From positions 868,001 through 932,000 of the forward strand of contig NZ_CP133671.1 in assembly GCF_031326345.1 (NCBI RefSeq): a stretch of DNA of 64,000 nt. The letters run 5' to 3'. The position numbers were made by a program, and so were the translations under genes. Positions 21,101 to 29,484 of this stretch are shown in pieces; position 1 is the stretch's first letter; every line of letters starts with the position of its first letter. The DNA comes from Aureispira sp. CCB-E. GTDB lineage: Bacteria > Bacteroidota > Bacteroidia > Chitinophagales > Saprospiraceae. The notes beneath the pieces were generated by a model. The model had not been told where the DNA came from. It saw only the letters and a program-made list of their open reading frames with translations, and did no database searches.

Positions 21101-21746
21101 GAGACCAAGTTAGTCCCCCATCTGTACTACGCCATACACCATACCCAGGAGCATCCCCCCCATCTCTATCCCCCGTTGCTACATAAATCGTATTGGGGTT
21201 AGTTGGATGAATTACAATACTAGATATACCTAATCTTGTTAATCCTGTAATATATTGTGTCCAAGTAGTTCCATTATCTGTGGTTTTCCAAACGCCACCA
21301 GAGGGCGCACCAACATAAATGGTATTGGCATCTGTAGGGTGAAAAGCAATACAGTTTAAACGACCATTCCCGTTTAATTGTCCAGTGCCATTATTTGGGG
21401 TAGGAGTAGGACCTAGTATTGTCCAATTACCAGAACCAGCGGTATAGTTCCTGCTGTTAGAATGTGTATTATAATATTTAGACATTTCATTTAAGACATG
21501 TCCAGGGGCAGGGAATCTCCCTTTTTCATCGACTCGATGTTCCCAATAATATTCCCAACGTTTGTATTGTTTGATACCCAACCCTTTTTTATAGGGAACA
21601 TTGCCTAGTTCATCTTCGTAAGCTTTTTGGATATCATAAAAATTGGCAGTAGGATCGTGAATCATGTCTTGCCAACTATTTTGGCCAAACAAGATAGAGC
21701 TAATAAAAAAAGAAAAGAGTAGAAGTAAGACCGTAAAAATTTTCAT
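18102..21746 (-). CDS. Secreted BNR/sortilin-type repeat protein with PKD domain and type IX sorting domain
   Basis: This 1214-residue protein has a signal peptide ending near LFGQ (residue 22). About nine Asp-box (BNR) motifs of the type STDGGxTW are spread over residues 150-730, together with DPTNPNxxY linkers, as in VPS10/sortilin-like beta-propellers. A PKD-like domain follows (VCMGEPVTFTDNSS near 800). A Cys-containing MAM/galactose-binding-like region with FQSDIAIDDIRL lies near 1045. The C-terminus is a type A Por sorting domain (VFPNPFKNEVSLQF, GIYLLHTEGKMIKLVKN). It is therefore probably exported through the type IX system and fixed at the surface or released. The ligand or activity is unknown; such propellers often act in glycan binding or turnover, but no catalytic residues could be assigned. 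Confidence 0.85.
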   Translation of the reverse strand: MKIFTVLLLLFSFFISSILFGQNSWQDMIHDPTANFYDIQKAYEDELGNVPYKKGLGIKQYKRWEYYWEHRVDEKGRFPAPGHVLNEMSKYYNTHSNSRNYTAGSGNWTILGPTPTPNNGTGQLNGNGRLNCIAFHPTDANTIYVGAPSGGVWKTTDNGTTWTQYITGLTRLGISSIVIHPTNPNTIYVATGDRDGGDAPGYGVWRSTDGGLTWSPRNTGMGNRTINELLMDPTNPNIMIAASSNQRIYRTTDAGATWTSSASLGHTPKDIAYHPTNSNIAYASGTRFHKSTDGGVTWTRITNGVPGGVQRIALAVSPNQPDWVYLIGGAGNGLVGIYRSTNSGTSFTTRTTTPNVLDYAINGSGTGSQAWYDLVIAADPTDANTIYTGGVNIWKSTDGGATMNCVSYWVGPSGGVDGVHADQHALDFSPHNNNLYNGNDGGLYLTVDGGTNWTDLSSGLAIAQIYKIGVSQQTLDKAINGYQDNGTAINEGTTFVTEIGGDGMECIIDPTDDTYMYGALYYGDIRRSTNGGTSFASISGPTGEGGGWVTPYKLDPNNANRMFAGYDDIWRNDAVRTGTAWTQISNFANTSNMVDLAIAPSNSNVLYASKGGSSNFYRTNNALAASPTWTDLDANLPASGTPRDIEIDPTDPTHLFIALGNNIYESTNSGVSWTDVSGTLPNISLNTIVIDAESPVEAMYIGMDVGVYYKDNTLADWVLYATGIPNVEVTELEIHYNSAQCKSMLYAATYGQGLWKSDLKDPGNVAALACFETSATNVCMGEPVTFTDNSSYTPTSWTWTITPATFTFVGGTNANSQNPQVSFTAAGTYNVQLNASNATGSDLETKNGYITVSSATNASSFNNDFEAEAACATTSDCGATTCPLANPLWSNLTNGTDDDIDWRVDAGGTPSTATGPSVDFNPGTATGNYAYLEASSCSGRTGILQTACMTLDQNYDFVFGHHMTGNAVGELHLDIQIGGVWTLDIMPAISGDQGNAWRTTNISLAPYTGQTVKLRFRGITGNGFQSDIAIDDIRLVSNVLLSTRLESFKANCQGGGNNLLEWTMSDNQFKGIFEIEKYIDEQWTTIGTTTATNQREYQFNDPNPLLGENLYRLAMIGNNDTKNYSLNTVANCDVDVYSFVVFPNPFKNEVSLQFHSEFAANLPYRITNLLGQNLLQGQVQASKGLNTFVLPIQDLPKGIYLLHTEGKMIKLVKN

Positions 21747-21774
21747 AGTTTAGTATATTAAAGTGTGGTCTCTC

Positions 21775-21806
21775 TTCTGTTTCTAAATTGGCGATAGGAA
21801 ACAGAA
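21775..21806 (-). promoter_or_regulatory. Inverted repeat in the leader of the BNR-repeat gene
   Basis: TTCTGTTTC (21775-21783) and GAAACAGAA (21798-21806) form a 9-bp stem with a 14-nt loop, starting 29 bp upstream of the start codon. It could be an mRNA hairpin near the ribosome-binding region or a protein-binding site. No function can be read from sequence. Confidence 0.45.
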
Positions 21807-21953
21807 AAGTGCTTTTGGGACAAAAGCAGAAAGAAATTTTAAACTAAAAAATAATTGATTGAGAATTATGCGGTGAGTTTGCGTATTAAATTTCTTTTAA
21901 AGTATTGTTTTTTGTTATTAAAGTTGTTTTTTTTGTTAAAAGTAAAACAATAA

Positions 21954-21987
21954 TTTGGTATAACATCATTATGTTAAGATATATTTG
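21954..21987 (+). promoter_or_regulatory. Candidate promoter of the HD-domain gene with palindrome in its spacer
   Basis: TTTG (21954-21957), a 22-nt spacer and TATATTTG (21980-21987) loosely match the Bacteroidota consensus. The spacer contains TAACATCATTATGTTA (21961-21976), with 6-bp arms, placed where a repressor would block the promoter. The spacer is long and the leader would be about 230 nt, so the call is tentative. Confidence 0.4.
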
Positions 21988-22223
21988 GAGGTGTCTGTTC
22001 AATTTTAGTTAAGATAATGAACCTAAAGGGAGGAGTATAAGTAATAGACAGAGTAAGAGCGATCAATATATGTATCTTATTATAAGTGGCATTATAAATA
22101 GCAAGTGGCTAGCCCAATTCTATTATATATTATGAGATGACTTACCCCTTCAACTTGGTTTTACAGAACGATTGTTATTATATTAGATTAATATGCCAAA
22201 AAACGTAAAGGAATATAAATATT

Positions 22224-23447
22224 ATGAGCTTAGGATATAAAATTGTGAACGATCCAATCTATGGTTTGATAGAAATACCCAAAGGAATTATTTCAGATTT
22301 GATAGAACACCCCTATTTTCAGCGTCTACGTAGAATTACACAATTAGGATTGACACATTATGTATATCCTGGGGCTACACACAATCGATTTCATCATTCG
22401 ATAGGGGCGATGCATTTGACGATGCAAGCCGTCCATACACTAAAGTGTAAGGGAGTAGATATTACAAAAGAAGAATCTGAAGCAGTCATTATTGCTATTT
22501 TGTTGCATGACTTGGGGCATGGCCCTTTTTCGCACTCTTTAGAGCATATGTTGGTAGATATTAATCATGAGGCAATATCTATGCTATTGATGGAGCGTTT
22601 GAATAAGGTTTTTGAGGGGCAATTGGATTTGGCTATTCAGATTTTTAAAAATAAATATCCAAAGAAATTTTTGTATCAATTGGTTTCTGGACAATTGGAT
22701 ATGGATCGGATGGACTATTTAACAAGAGATAGCTTTTTTACAGGAGTTCAGGAAGGTAACATAGGTTACGATCGTTTGTTGCAAATGTTGAATGTACATG
22801 AAGACAAACTAGTCATCGAGTTTAAAGGAATTTATTCTGTCGAAAATTTTCTCATTGCTCGACGCTTAATGTACTGGCAAGTTTACTTGCATAAAAATGT
22901 GATTTGTGCTGGAGAAATGTTAATCCAAATTGTACGGAGAGCAAGGTATTTATGTCAAAACGGGGTGGAGTTACCAATTTCTAAAACATTGCATTACTTC
23001 TTAAGTCAAACTTTAACATCAAAGGATTTGAAAAAAAATGCCAATGAAATTGTAGAGTATTTTTATAGATTAGATGATATCGATATCTTAGCAGCTATAA
23101 AAGGTTTTGAAGAACATCCTGATTTTGTGCTTTCTTTTTTGTCCAAAAGCTTGTTGGAGCGAAAGCTACTAAAAGTAGATCTTAGAAACAAACCTATAGA
23201 TGCGAGTTTTTTGGATGCTGTTCGGACTAAAATTAAACAAATATATCCAGAGATTAGTGACGATGAGCTTTCTTATTTGGTTTTGGAAGGGAAAGAAGCC
23301 AACCGTGCTTATAAAATGGGGAAGGAGGAAATTTTGATTTTATTACAAGATAAGACAGCCAAACCAATTTCTAAATGGCAAGAACATAGCATGCAGCGCA
23401 AAGAAATTGTTAAATATTTTGCTTGTTATCCTAAATTTGTTGTCTAA
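22224..23447 (+). CDS. HD-domain phosphohydrolase
   Basis: This 407-residue protein has the metal-binding HD signature: His53/His57/His58 in ATHNRFHHSIG, His95-Asp96 in LLHDLGHGPFSH, and a downstream Asp in MDRMDYLTRDSF near residue 165. These are the features of the dNTPase/HD hydrolase family that acts on nucleoside phosphates or phosphodiesters. The protein begins with NDPIYGLIEIP, typical of a widespread bacterial HD subfamily distinct from Dgt. The substrate is not known. The gene stands alone, with divergent and tandem neighbours that show no functional link. Confidence 0.85.
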   Translation: MSLGYKIVNDPIYGLIEIPKGIISDLIEHPYFQRLRRITQLGLTHYVYPGATHNRFHHSIGAMHLTMQAVHTLKCKGVDITKEESEAVIIAILLHDLGHGPFSHSLEHMLVDINHEAISMLLMERLNKVFEGQLDLAIQIFKNKYPKKFLYQLVSGQLDMDRMDYLTRDSFFTGVQEGNIGYDRLLQMLNVHEDKLVIEFKGIYSVENFLIARRLMYWQVYLHKNVICAGEMLIQIVRRARYLCQNGVELPISKTLHYFLSQTLTSKDLKKNANEIVEYFYRLDDIDILAAIKGFEEHPDFVLSFLSKSLLERKLLKVDLRNKPIDASFLDAVRTKIKQIYPEISDDELSYLVLEGKEANRAYKMGKEEILILLQDKTAKPISKWQEHSMQRKEIVKYFACYPKFVV

Positions 23448-23665
23448 AAAGTTGATCTTCAAATTAAGATTCGGTAAAAAGCAGTTCTTGGCAAGAATAA
23501 ACCTGCCAATATGATAAAAAAGTAATAAGTTTGCATATATTAATAATAATTGTTATTTGATTAGTAGGCGAATAGTTCTATACTTTCAGTAGTTAAACTT
23601 GTGATTTTACTAATGTTATTGTTCAATAAAATCCCTGAATTAAATTTATGAAACATCTTAATAAT

Positions 23666-24751
23666 ATGAAAAGAATAACTTACATTCTCTGTACGGTCTT
23701 ACTTGTGGTTCCATTTCTTTCTAGTAAAATTATAGCACAAGATTATCCGCCTAATGCTGAACCAGGAAAATGCTACGCCAAATGTATGATTCCTGATGAA
23801 TATGAAAATCTGACAGAAGAGGTTTTAACGAAACAGGCAACACAAAGATTAGAAATTGTTCCAGCTCAATTTGAAGAAGTAGACGAACAAGTTGAAGTAA
23901 AAGGAGCTTCAACTCGCTTAGAAATTATTCCAGCAGTTTATGAGACGGTTACAGAGCAAATTGAAATTAAACCAGCTTCTTTTCGCTTAGAACCTGTTGC
24001 GGCTACTTATAAAGATGTTGAGACTCAAATCATGGTTCGTCCAGAGGAAATTAAGTTGGTTGAAGTACCAGCCGTTTACGAAACGGTAACCGAACAAATC
24101 GAAATTTCTCCTGCTTCTACAAAATGGGTTAAACGGAAAGGTGACAAAAATTGTTTGTCGCAAGATCCTGAAGATTGTTTGGTTTGGTGTTTGGTTGAAG
24201 TGCCAGCACAATATCAAACGGTTACAAAAACAATTATGAAAACGCCTCCAACAACCAAAGAGGTGGTTATCCCTGCTGAATATAAAACGACCAAAGATCG
24301 TGTGGTGGAAACGCCTCCAACAACAAGAAGAGTTGAAATTCCAGCAGAATACAAAACGATTACTAAGACCATCGTTGTTCGCCCATCAGAAACTAGAACC
24401 ATTGAAATTCCAGCAGAATTCAAAACTGTGAAGAAAACAGTAATGGTAAAACCAGCCGAAACAAAGGTGACGGAGGTACCTGCTCAATATAGAACGGTTT
24501 CTAATCGTCGTCTAGTAAAAGCAGGCGGTTTCTCTGAGTGGAGAGAGGTTTTATGTCAAAATAAAATTAATGCGGTTAAAGTACAAGAAATTCAAGCTGC
24601 TTTGAAAGCAAGAGGTTATGATCCAGGACCAATTGATAATGTAATGGGAAAATTGACAAAGGCGGCTTTGGTGAAGTTTCAAAAAGATAATGGTCTTCCA
24701 ATCGGTCAATTAGACTTTGATACACTTAAAGCCTTGGGTGTTAGTTACTAA
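23666..24751 (+). CDS. Secreted protein of ten 23-residue repeats with a peptidoglycan-binding-like C-terminus
   Basis: The start at 23666 (MKRITYIL) places a signal peptide first; an ATG at 23648 would add six residues. After SKIIAQ the protein (361 residues) has ten consecutive units of about 23 residues with the pattern (I/V)PA-x-(Y/F)-x-T-V near the start and a P-x-(E/T)-T segment in the middle. The fifth unit carries a 20-odd-residue insert containing three cysteines. The last 65 residues resemble a peptidoglycan-binding-1 domain (VQEIQAALKARGYDPGPID, TKAALVKFQKDNGLP). This suggests a periplasmic or wall-associated structural protein. I do not recognise the repeat region as a named family. 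Confidence 0.75.
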   Translation: MKRITYILCTVLLVVPFLSSKIIAQDYPPNAEPGKCYAKCMIPDEYENLTEEVLTKQATQRLEIVPAQFEEVDEQVEVKGASTRLEIIPAVYETVTEQIEIKPASFRLEPVAATYKDVETQIMVRPEEIKLVEVPAVYETVTEQIEISPASTKWVKRKGDKNCLSQDPEDCLVWCLVEVPAQYQTVTKTIMKTPPTTKEVVIPAEYKTTKDRVVETPPTTRRVEIPAEYKTITKTIVVRPSETRTIEIPAEFKTVKKTVMVKPAETKVTEVPAQYRTVSNRRLVKAGGFSEWREVLCQNKINAVKVQEIQAALKARGYDPGPIDNVMGKLTKAALVKFQKDNGLPIGQLDFDTLKALGVSY

Positions 24752-24809
24752 ATCTGTAAAAAAAATAATTTAGTAGAAATCATAAATTCTAAACGACAAT
24801 AAAAATATC

Positions 24810-24850
24810 GCCACTTGTTCTTTTTTTAAGGCAAGTGGCCTCTTTTTTTG
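24810..24850 (+). terminator. Terminator after the repeat protein
   Basis: GCCACTTG (24810-24817) pairs with CAAGTGGC (24832-24839) and is followed by CTCTTTTTTT. Confidence 0.85.
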
Positions 24851-24914
24851 CAAAAGAAAGCTTAAATTAGAGGACGAACCATTTATCATACGGATTTGTT
24901 ATAATGATAAACGA

Positions 24915-24936
24915 ACATCTATATTGGCATAGATGT
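24915..24936 (+). promoter_or_regulatory. Hairpin upstream of the coiled-coil gene
   Basis: ACATCTAT (24915-24922) and ATAGATGT (24929-24936) form an 8-bp perfect stem with a 6-nt loop about 80 bp upstream of the next start codon. There is no T tract, so it is not a terminator; it could be an operator or a leader hairpin. Confidence 0.35.
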
Positions 24937-25014
24937 GGAGAGAAAATTAAATATACATTGTACAAAAAGGCTGCTAAATGGCCTTGATTATAAATTACGG
25001 AAAGAAGGACTGTT

Positions 25015-26268
25015 ATGAAAACAAAACTTGTATTGTGGGGAACTAAAGGTACTGAAGAAAATGCTCAAAAAGTATTGATCGCTTTAGAGTTAAATCCTGA
25101 AACAAACAAAGTGAAATCTTGGTTTTTCGAAGGAGAGGTAGCATCAGAGGAATTTGCAAAAGCCTTGATGGACCAATGGCGAAAAGGAGAAGCCGTTGCT
25201 TTTCCTGAAGGAGTAGAAGCGCAAGAGATGGCACTGTCTGCTAGTACTAGCTTGCTCCCAGAAGGGATTAGCACAGACAAAGCAGAGTTGTTAGCACGCA
25301 CACAAACAGAATGGATTTTTATCGTTTTGTCTACCAAATTGTACAAAAACTATCAAGTAGAACTAGAGGAGTTGCAAGAACAGGTCGATGGGTTGAAATC
25401 TTACTCGAAAGATATGTGGGAACGTATGAAAGATTTTTGGGCAAAGGTTCAAATGCAAGTTAGTGAGCAAAACTTATTTAGGGAGCATACTAATAATCTT
25501 AGAAATAGAACCAATGAGTTATTTGCTCAACTGAAAAAAATGCGCTCTCAAGAAGATGCTAAGTTTGAATCAGAGGCAACAGAAAATTATAATAAATTAT
25601 TGGCAGTTTTAGAACCTATTGAAGCACTAATTGAGCAAGAAGGAGCTGACTTGCAAAAGGTGTTTGATAAGCTCAAAACACTTCAGCAAAATTTTAAAAA
25701 CTCTAAATTAACAAGAACTCTTCGATCAAAACTTTGGGATCGAATAGACAGTGCCTTTAAAAAAGTAAAAGCTAAACGCTCTCCTAATAGTTCTCCTGAA
25801 GGTCGCCTTACTCGCCGTATAGAAGGGTTAAAAGGTGCTATTGATAAAATGGAAAAATCTATTGGAAGAGATCAAAAAGAATTGTCTATCCAAAATGATA
25901 AAATCAACTCGGGTGATGTGAGTCAACTAGAAACACAACTAAGAGAGGTACGAGCAAAACTTATTCGTGAACGTATTGATTCTAAAAGTAAGAAGTTAGA
26001 GGATATGTATGCGACTATGAAAGATTTGGAAACAAAGCATGCTCGAAACTTAGCTCGAAGAGCCAAAGAAGAGGCGGCAGCAGCGGCTAAAAAGGCAGAA
26101 GAGGCTAAGGCAGCAGCAGAACAAGCTATTGCTGAGCAGCAAGAGCAACCAAGTGAAACTGTAGAGCAACAAGATAAGACAGAGGAAGTATCTGAAACTG
26201 CTAAAAATGAGGAGATTAAAGAGAATGTTTCTAACGAGACTCCAGCAGAAAAAGATGAAGAGGAATAA
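25015..26268 (+). CDS. Coiled-coil protein of unknown function
   Basis: I do not recognise a family for this 417-residue protein. It has no signal peptide. Residues 1-110 look globular (VLWGTKGTEENAQKVLIALEL, then a mixed alpha/beta composition). From about 115 to 345 it is highly charged and helical with heptad-like spacing, as in coiled coils. The tail (about 345-417) is first an Ala/Lys/Glu helix, then an acidic Glu/Gln/Thr-rich low-complexity end. It has its own terminator on each side, so it is a single-gene unit. A cytoplasmic scaffold or DNA/envelope-associated role is possible but unsupported. Confidence 0.7.
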   Translation: MKTKLVLWGTKGTEENAQKVLIALELNPETNKVKSWFFEGEVASEEFAKALMDQWRKGEAVAFPEGVEAQEMALSASTSLLPEGISTDKAELLARTQTEWIFIVLSTKLYKNYQVELEELQEQVDGLKSYSKDMWERMKDFWAKVQMQVSEQNLFREHTNNLRNRTNELFAQLKKMRSQEDAKFESEATENYNKLLAVLEPIEALIEQEGADLQKVFDKLKTLQQNFKNSKLTRTLRSKLWDRIDSAFKKVKAKRSPNSSPEGRLTRRIEGLKGAIDKMEKSIGRDQKELSIQNDKINSGDVSQLETQLREVRAKLIRERIDSKSKKLEDMYATMKDLETKHARNLARRAKEEAAAAAKKAEEAKAAAEQAIAEQQEQPSETVEQQDKTEEVSETAKNEEIKENVSNETPAEKDEEE

Positions 26269-26312
26269 GGGAACTACAATGAATTTAGTATAACTGATTT
26301 ATAATCAGTAGT

Positions 26313-26350
26313 AAAGTCGCTATCCATTATTGGGTGGCGACTTTTTTTTT
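26313..26350 (+). terminator. Terminator after the coiled-coil gene
   Basis: AAAGTCGC (26313-26320) pairs with GCGACTTT (26337-26344), extended by CCA/TGG inside the loop, and is followed by a run of T residues. Confidence 0.9.
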
Positions 26351-26724
26351 TGAAAAAAAATAATCTAGACACACCAAAATAGAAAATGGCAACATCTATA
26401 TAATCAAATGCTATTATTAAATGCTAGTTTACTTTAGATAGTATTTTATTACTTACTACAAGAGGATAAAATTTGACGAGGATTCACATTGGCTTTGAGG
26501 TTTGTCAAGAAATCAATGAGATAGCAAATTTTCATGCTTCTAAACATAAAGTATAAGTAGTGGGCAAAAGGCTCACCCTACTTTACACACCAATATTTAT
26601 ATTCACCACAACATACTTGTAATTATATCTAAAAGCATAACCCAATGGGTGTTATAGCTAAAGGGCATTGCCATGCCTAAAACTAAACTTTTAACATTAA
26701 ATTGACTATAAGCTCTAGGAGTTT
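26351..26724. other. Spacer upstream of the TonB-family gene
   Basis: I see no gene, clear promoter or repeat in this AT-rich stretch. AGGAG about 8 bases before the ATG at 26725 is the only ribosome-binding-like signal and supports that start. Confidence 0.5.
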
Positions 26725-27708
26725 ATGGTCCAAACAATTCTAAACATTATGAATACATTATTTGCTACATCAACCCTAATTTTGAGTGGGGGACAGGTAT
26801 TGTTAGGTTTTGCTGCTGTAGGAGTAGCCATCTACTTGGGAATTTTTGCCACAAAGACTTATATGAATCAACAGGCATTAAAAATCAAAACAGAAGGAAA
26901 CAAGAATGATTCTCCTTTGGTTCGGAAGTATGCCGCAGTAGATATTCATCAACATACTAAAAATATAAAGTTAGCAGGTTTTGCTTCAGCGGTAGCCGTA
27001 GTATTGATTGCGTTTGCTTGGACACAGTTTACGAGTGAGCAAGTATTGGCAGAATTTTTTCCTGAGCTAGAAGAAATCGAAATGGAGGTGCCACCAACTT
27101 CTCAAGACAAACCTAAATTGCCACCAGCTTTGCCGCCACCAGCTCCTAAACCTGCGCTAACTTTTGAGCCAACAGATGAGCCAGAACCCGAACCAGAAAA
27201 GCCAGAAGAACCTATTATAGATGTGAGTCCAACTCCTAGTACTTATACAGGTCCAACCGACCCAAATGCTACAGAATTGCCACCAGTTATCGCAATAGAA
27301 CCAGAGCCAGAACCAGAAGAACCAGCACCTAATGATGATATTATTCTTGTTCCAGATCAAATGCCAAGATTTCCAGGATGTGAGGAACAAGCAGGAAATC
27401 ATGAAGCGAAAAAAGCCTGTGCCGATAAAAAATTATTGAGCTTTATTTATGAGAATATTAAATATCCAAGTATGGCTCGTGATATGGGTATAGAAGGACT
27501 AGTGGCGGTAAGTTTGGTTATTAACAAAGATGGTTCGGTAGGAGATATTAAAATTCTAAGAGACCCAGGAGGAGGATTAGGCAAAGAGACCATTAGAATT
27601 ATAAAACTAATGAACAAAATGCCTGAAAAATGGACGCCAGGAAAACAACGTGGAAGACCAGTAAGAGTTCGTTATAATTTGCCAGTAAGATTTAAACTAA
27701 ATGATTAA
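26725..27708 (+). CDS. TonB-family energy transducer with two N-terminal membrane helices
   Basis: This 327-residue protein has hydrophobic helices at about residues 15-45 (ILSGGQVLLGFAAVGVAIYL) and 82-104 (AGFASAVAVVLIAFAW). A Pro/Glu-rich periplasmic linker (about 120-210) follows, then a C-terminal TonB domain from about 230 (GCEEQAGNHEAKKACADKKL, YPSMARDMGIEGLVAVSLVI, PGGGLGKE, VRYNLPVRF). The domain form with the two cysteines is common in Bacteroidota TonB proteins. It would couple the proton motive force to outer-membrane TonB-dependent receptors. No exbB/exbD genes are adjacent. A second possible start is the Met at residue 9. Confidence 0.85.
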   Translation: MVQTILNIMNTLFATSTLILSGGQVLLGFAAVGVAIYLGIFATKTYMNQQALKIKTEGNKNDSPLVRKYAAVDIHQHTKNIKLAGFASAVAVVLIAFAWTQFTSEQVLAEFFPELEEIEMEVPPTSQDKPKLPPALPPPAPKPALTFEPTDEPEPEPEKPEEPIIDVSPTPSTYTGPTDPNATELPPVIAIEPEPEPEEPAPNDDIILVPDQMPRFPGCEEQAGNHEAKKACADKKLLSFIYENIKYPSMARDMGIEGLVAVSLVINKDGSVGDIKILRDPGGGLGKETIRIIKLMNKMPEKWTPGKQRGRPVRVRYNLPVRFKLND

Positions 27709-27759
27709 TAAGTATTTATAATCTATTCTATTGATTGCTAGATAGAAGTTATGAATGAT

Positions 27760-27797
27760 AGAGTCGCAGCCTGAGTAACTGCGGCTCTTTTCTTTTT
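27760..27797. terminator. Terminator between the TonB-family gene and anmK
   Basis: AGAGTCGCAG (27760-27769) pairs with CTGCGGCTCT (27779-27788), with one G-T pair, and is followed by TTTCTTTTTT. It serves the plus strand mainly, in a convergent gap. Confidence 0.8.
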
Positions 27798-27804
27798 TAG
27801 AAAC

Positions 27805-28908
27805 TTACAACAAACCTTGGTAAATTGCACCATTTATAGTGTTTCTTCGAGCGCCTGTAATGCTTTTTAGGCTGTTACTGGTCTTTTCTATGCGCATGAC
27901 ACCCAACAATGCCATCAAAATGGCTTCTTTAAAAGAAATAATAGAAGCATCAGGTAGAAATAATTCTACTTCAGCATGGCGATTGCAATAAGCATTGATG
28001 CGCTCCATTAAAAATTCATTAAATGCGCCTCCACCTGTTACTAGAACCTTGTAGTTTTGTTTTGAAAATGCTTCCTTTTGAAGTACTTGTTCGATACAGG
28101 TAGCAATTTCAATAGCAATATGTTCGCAGGCAGTGGCTAGTTTGTCTTGCCATGAAAAAGATGCTGCTAAGTAAAGTGGTAAAACTTGTTGCCGAATCCA
28201 CGCGTTGCCCAGTGATTTTGGGTAGGATTGAGTGTAATAGTCAAAATTGGCAACTTGTTCCAATAGTCCTTGAGCAACGATGCCTTGACTAGACCAAATA
28301 CCTTTATCGTCATATTCTGCTCCTAGTTCTTGCGCCAAAGCATTCAAAACTTGGTTGGCAGGACAACAATCCATAGCTACCCATTTGTTATTGATATTGG
28401 CGGATAAGTTGGCTATCCCTCCAATATTGAGATAAAAATCGTAGCCTTTGAAAAGATATTGGTCGGCTAATGGAGCTAGAGGCGCGCCTTCTCCATCCAA
28501 CGCAACATCTTGGGTTCTAAAGTCACAAATGGTCGTAATACCTGTTTTGGCAGCAAGGGCAGCTCCATCGCCAATCTGAATAGAAATCCGCTGATTGGGG
28601 TTGTGAAAAATTGTATGCCCATGCGAGGCGATAAAATCAATATTTGATAAGTGGTGTTTTTGAATAAACGTTTGAACCAATTCGGCCATATAGTGCCCAA
28701 AATAAGTATGTGTTTTGGCAAAAATAAGCCCATCTTGGCTGGGCAAATTACGAAGCCTACTCTTCCACATATCCGAAAAATCTAATGTTTCGGAAGCCAA
28801 TAATTCCCATTCTTTTACTTGTTGATTTTCCCAATTGATAGAACAATATGCAATATCCAAACCATCTAAAGAACTCCCTGACATGAGTCCTAGTACTTTA
28901 TAATTCAT
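27805..28908 (-). CDS. anmK: Anhydro-N-acetylmuramic acid kinase
   Basis: This 367-residue protein of the ASKHA fold opens with LGLMSGSSLDGLD, the phosphate-binding loop of AnmK. It continues with ASHGHTIFH near residue 93, QIGDGAALAAKTGI near 112, FYLNIGGIANLS near 157, DCCPANQVLNAL near 175 and VLVTGGGAFNEFLM near 288. AnmK phosphorylates and opens 1,6-anhydro-MurNAc to MurNAc-6-phosphate in cell-wall recycling. The length is normal. It is a single gene, convergent with the TonB-family gene; murQ or other recycling genes are not in the window. Confidence 0.93.
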   Translation of the reverse strand: MNYKVLGLMSGSSLDGLDIAYCSINWENQQVKEWELLASETLDFSDMWKSRLRNLPSQDGLIFAKTHTYFGHYMAELVQTFIQKHHLSNIDFIASHGHTIFHNPNQRISIQIGDGAALAAKTGITTICDFRTQDVALDGEGAPLAPLADQYLFKGYDFYLNIGGIANLSANINNKWVAMDCCPANQVLNALAQELGAEYDDKGIWSSQGIVAQGLLEQVANFDYYTQSYPKSLGNAWIRQQVLPLYLAASFSWQDKLATACEHIAIEIATCIEQVLQKEAFSKQNYKVLVTGGGAFNEFLMERINAYCNRHAEVELFLPDASIISFKEAILMALLGVMRIEKTSNSLKSITGARRNTINGAIYQGLL

Positions 28909-29061
28909 AATCTATTTTTATTTGAACGTCGAAAGTACAAAATATTGTTACGAAAAATACAAAGCAGATAATCATTCTTAAAGGGAAATGGCTTATATTT
29001 TTAATAATTGGTGGTGTCGTTATCGTTTTGTAAATGATTGATAAACGTTATCTTGATAAAT

Positions 29062-29484
29062 CTAGCACCAGTCTCCTGAAGTAGCTAACCCAATGATGAG
29101 TATAAGCCCAAGTATTAGAAACAAAAGCAATGGTAAACATAACATGATAATAGCGGCAACAAGTAGGGGCGTAATCCCCAAAACAAGTGCAGTGACTAGC
29201 AATGCAATCGCAATGGGATACCAAGCTATTCCAACAATGACAAGTAGAGTATGTGTCACATCCGAATTGGGGCGAGTCAGTTGCTTTTCTTTAAAATATT
29301 GAATTCGTTTTTTTATTGCCTTTCGTCTTTTTCGCTTCAATTGCTTTTTTTTATGATTGAATTGCTTTGATGTAGAAGTGTTGGATTTGATAACAGGGAC
29401 TGCGGAAGCTTGAATGGTATTGGTAAAACTATTGCCTAAGAGAAAAAAAATTAAGCAAAACAGAAATGATAATTTTATGCTCAT
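29062..29484 (-). CDS. Small membrane protein of unknown function
   Basis: This 140-residue protein has a signal-like N-terminus, a short polar then very basic segment (KKKQLKRKRRKAIKKR near residues 45-60), and two hydrophobic segments (about 83-105 and 108-135). It ends in ATSGDWC. I recognise no specific family. It lies alone between anmK (same strand, 153 bp downstream) and the divergent RidA gene. Confidence 0.6.
   Translation of the reverse strand: MSIKLSFLFCLIFFLLGNSFTNTIQASAVPVIKSNTSTSKQFNHKKKQLKRKRRKAIKKRIQYFKEKQLTRPNSDVTHTLLVIVGIAWYPIAIALLVTALVLGITPLLVAAIIMLCLPLLLFLILGLILIIGLATSGDWC

Larger units (their letters stand above)
21747..22223. other. Divergent spacer between the BNR-repeat gene and the HD-domain gene
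   Basis: There are 477 AT-rich bases with no gene. It holds the leader hairpin at 21775-21806 and a candidate promoter with an internal palindrome at 21954-21987. The remaining 236 bases up to 22223 show nothing recognisable. Confidence 0.55.
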
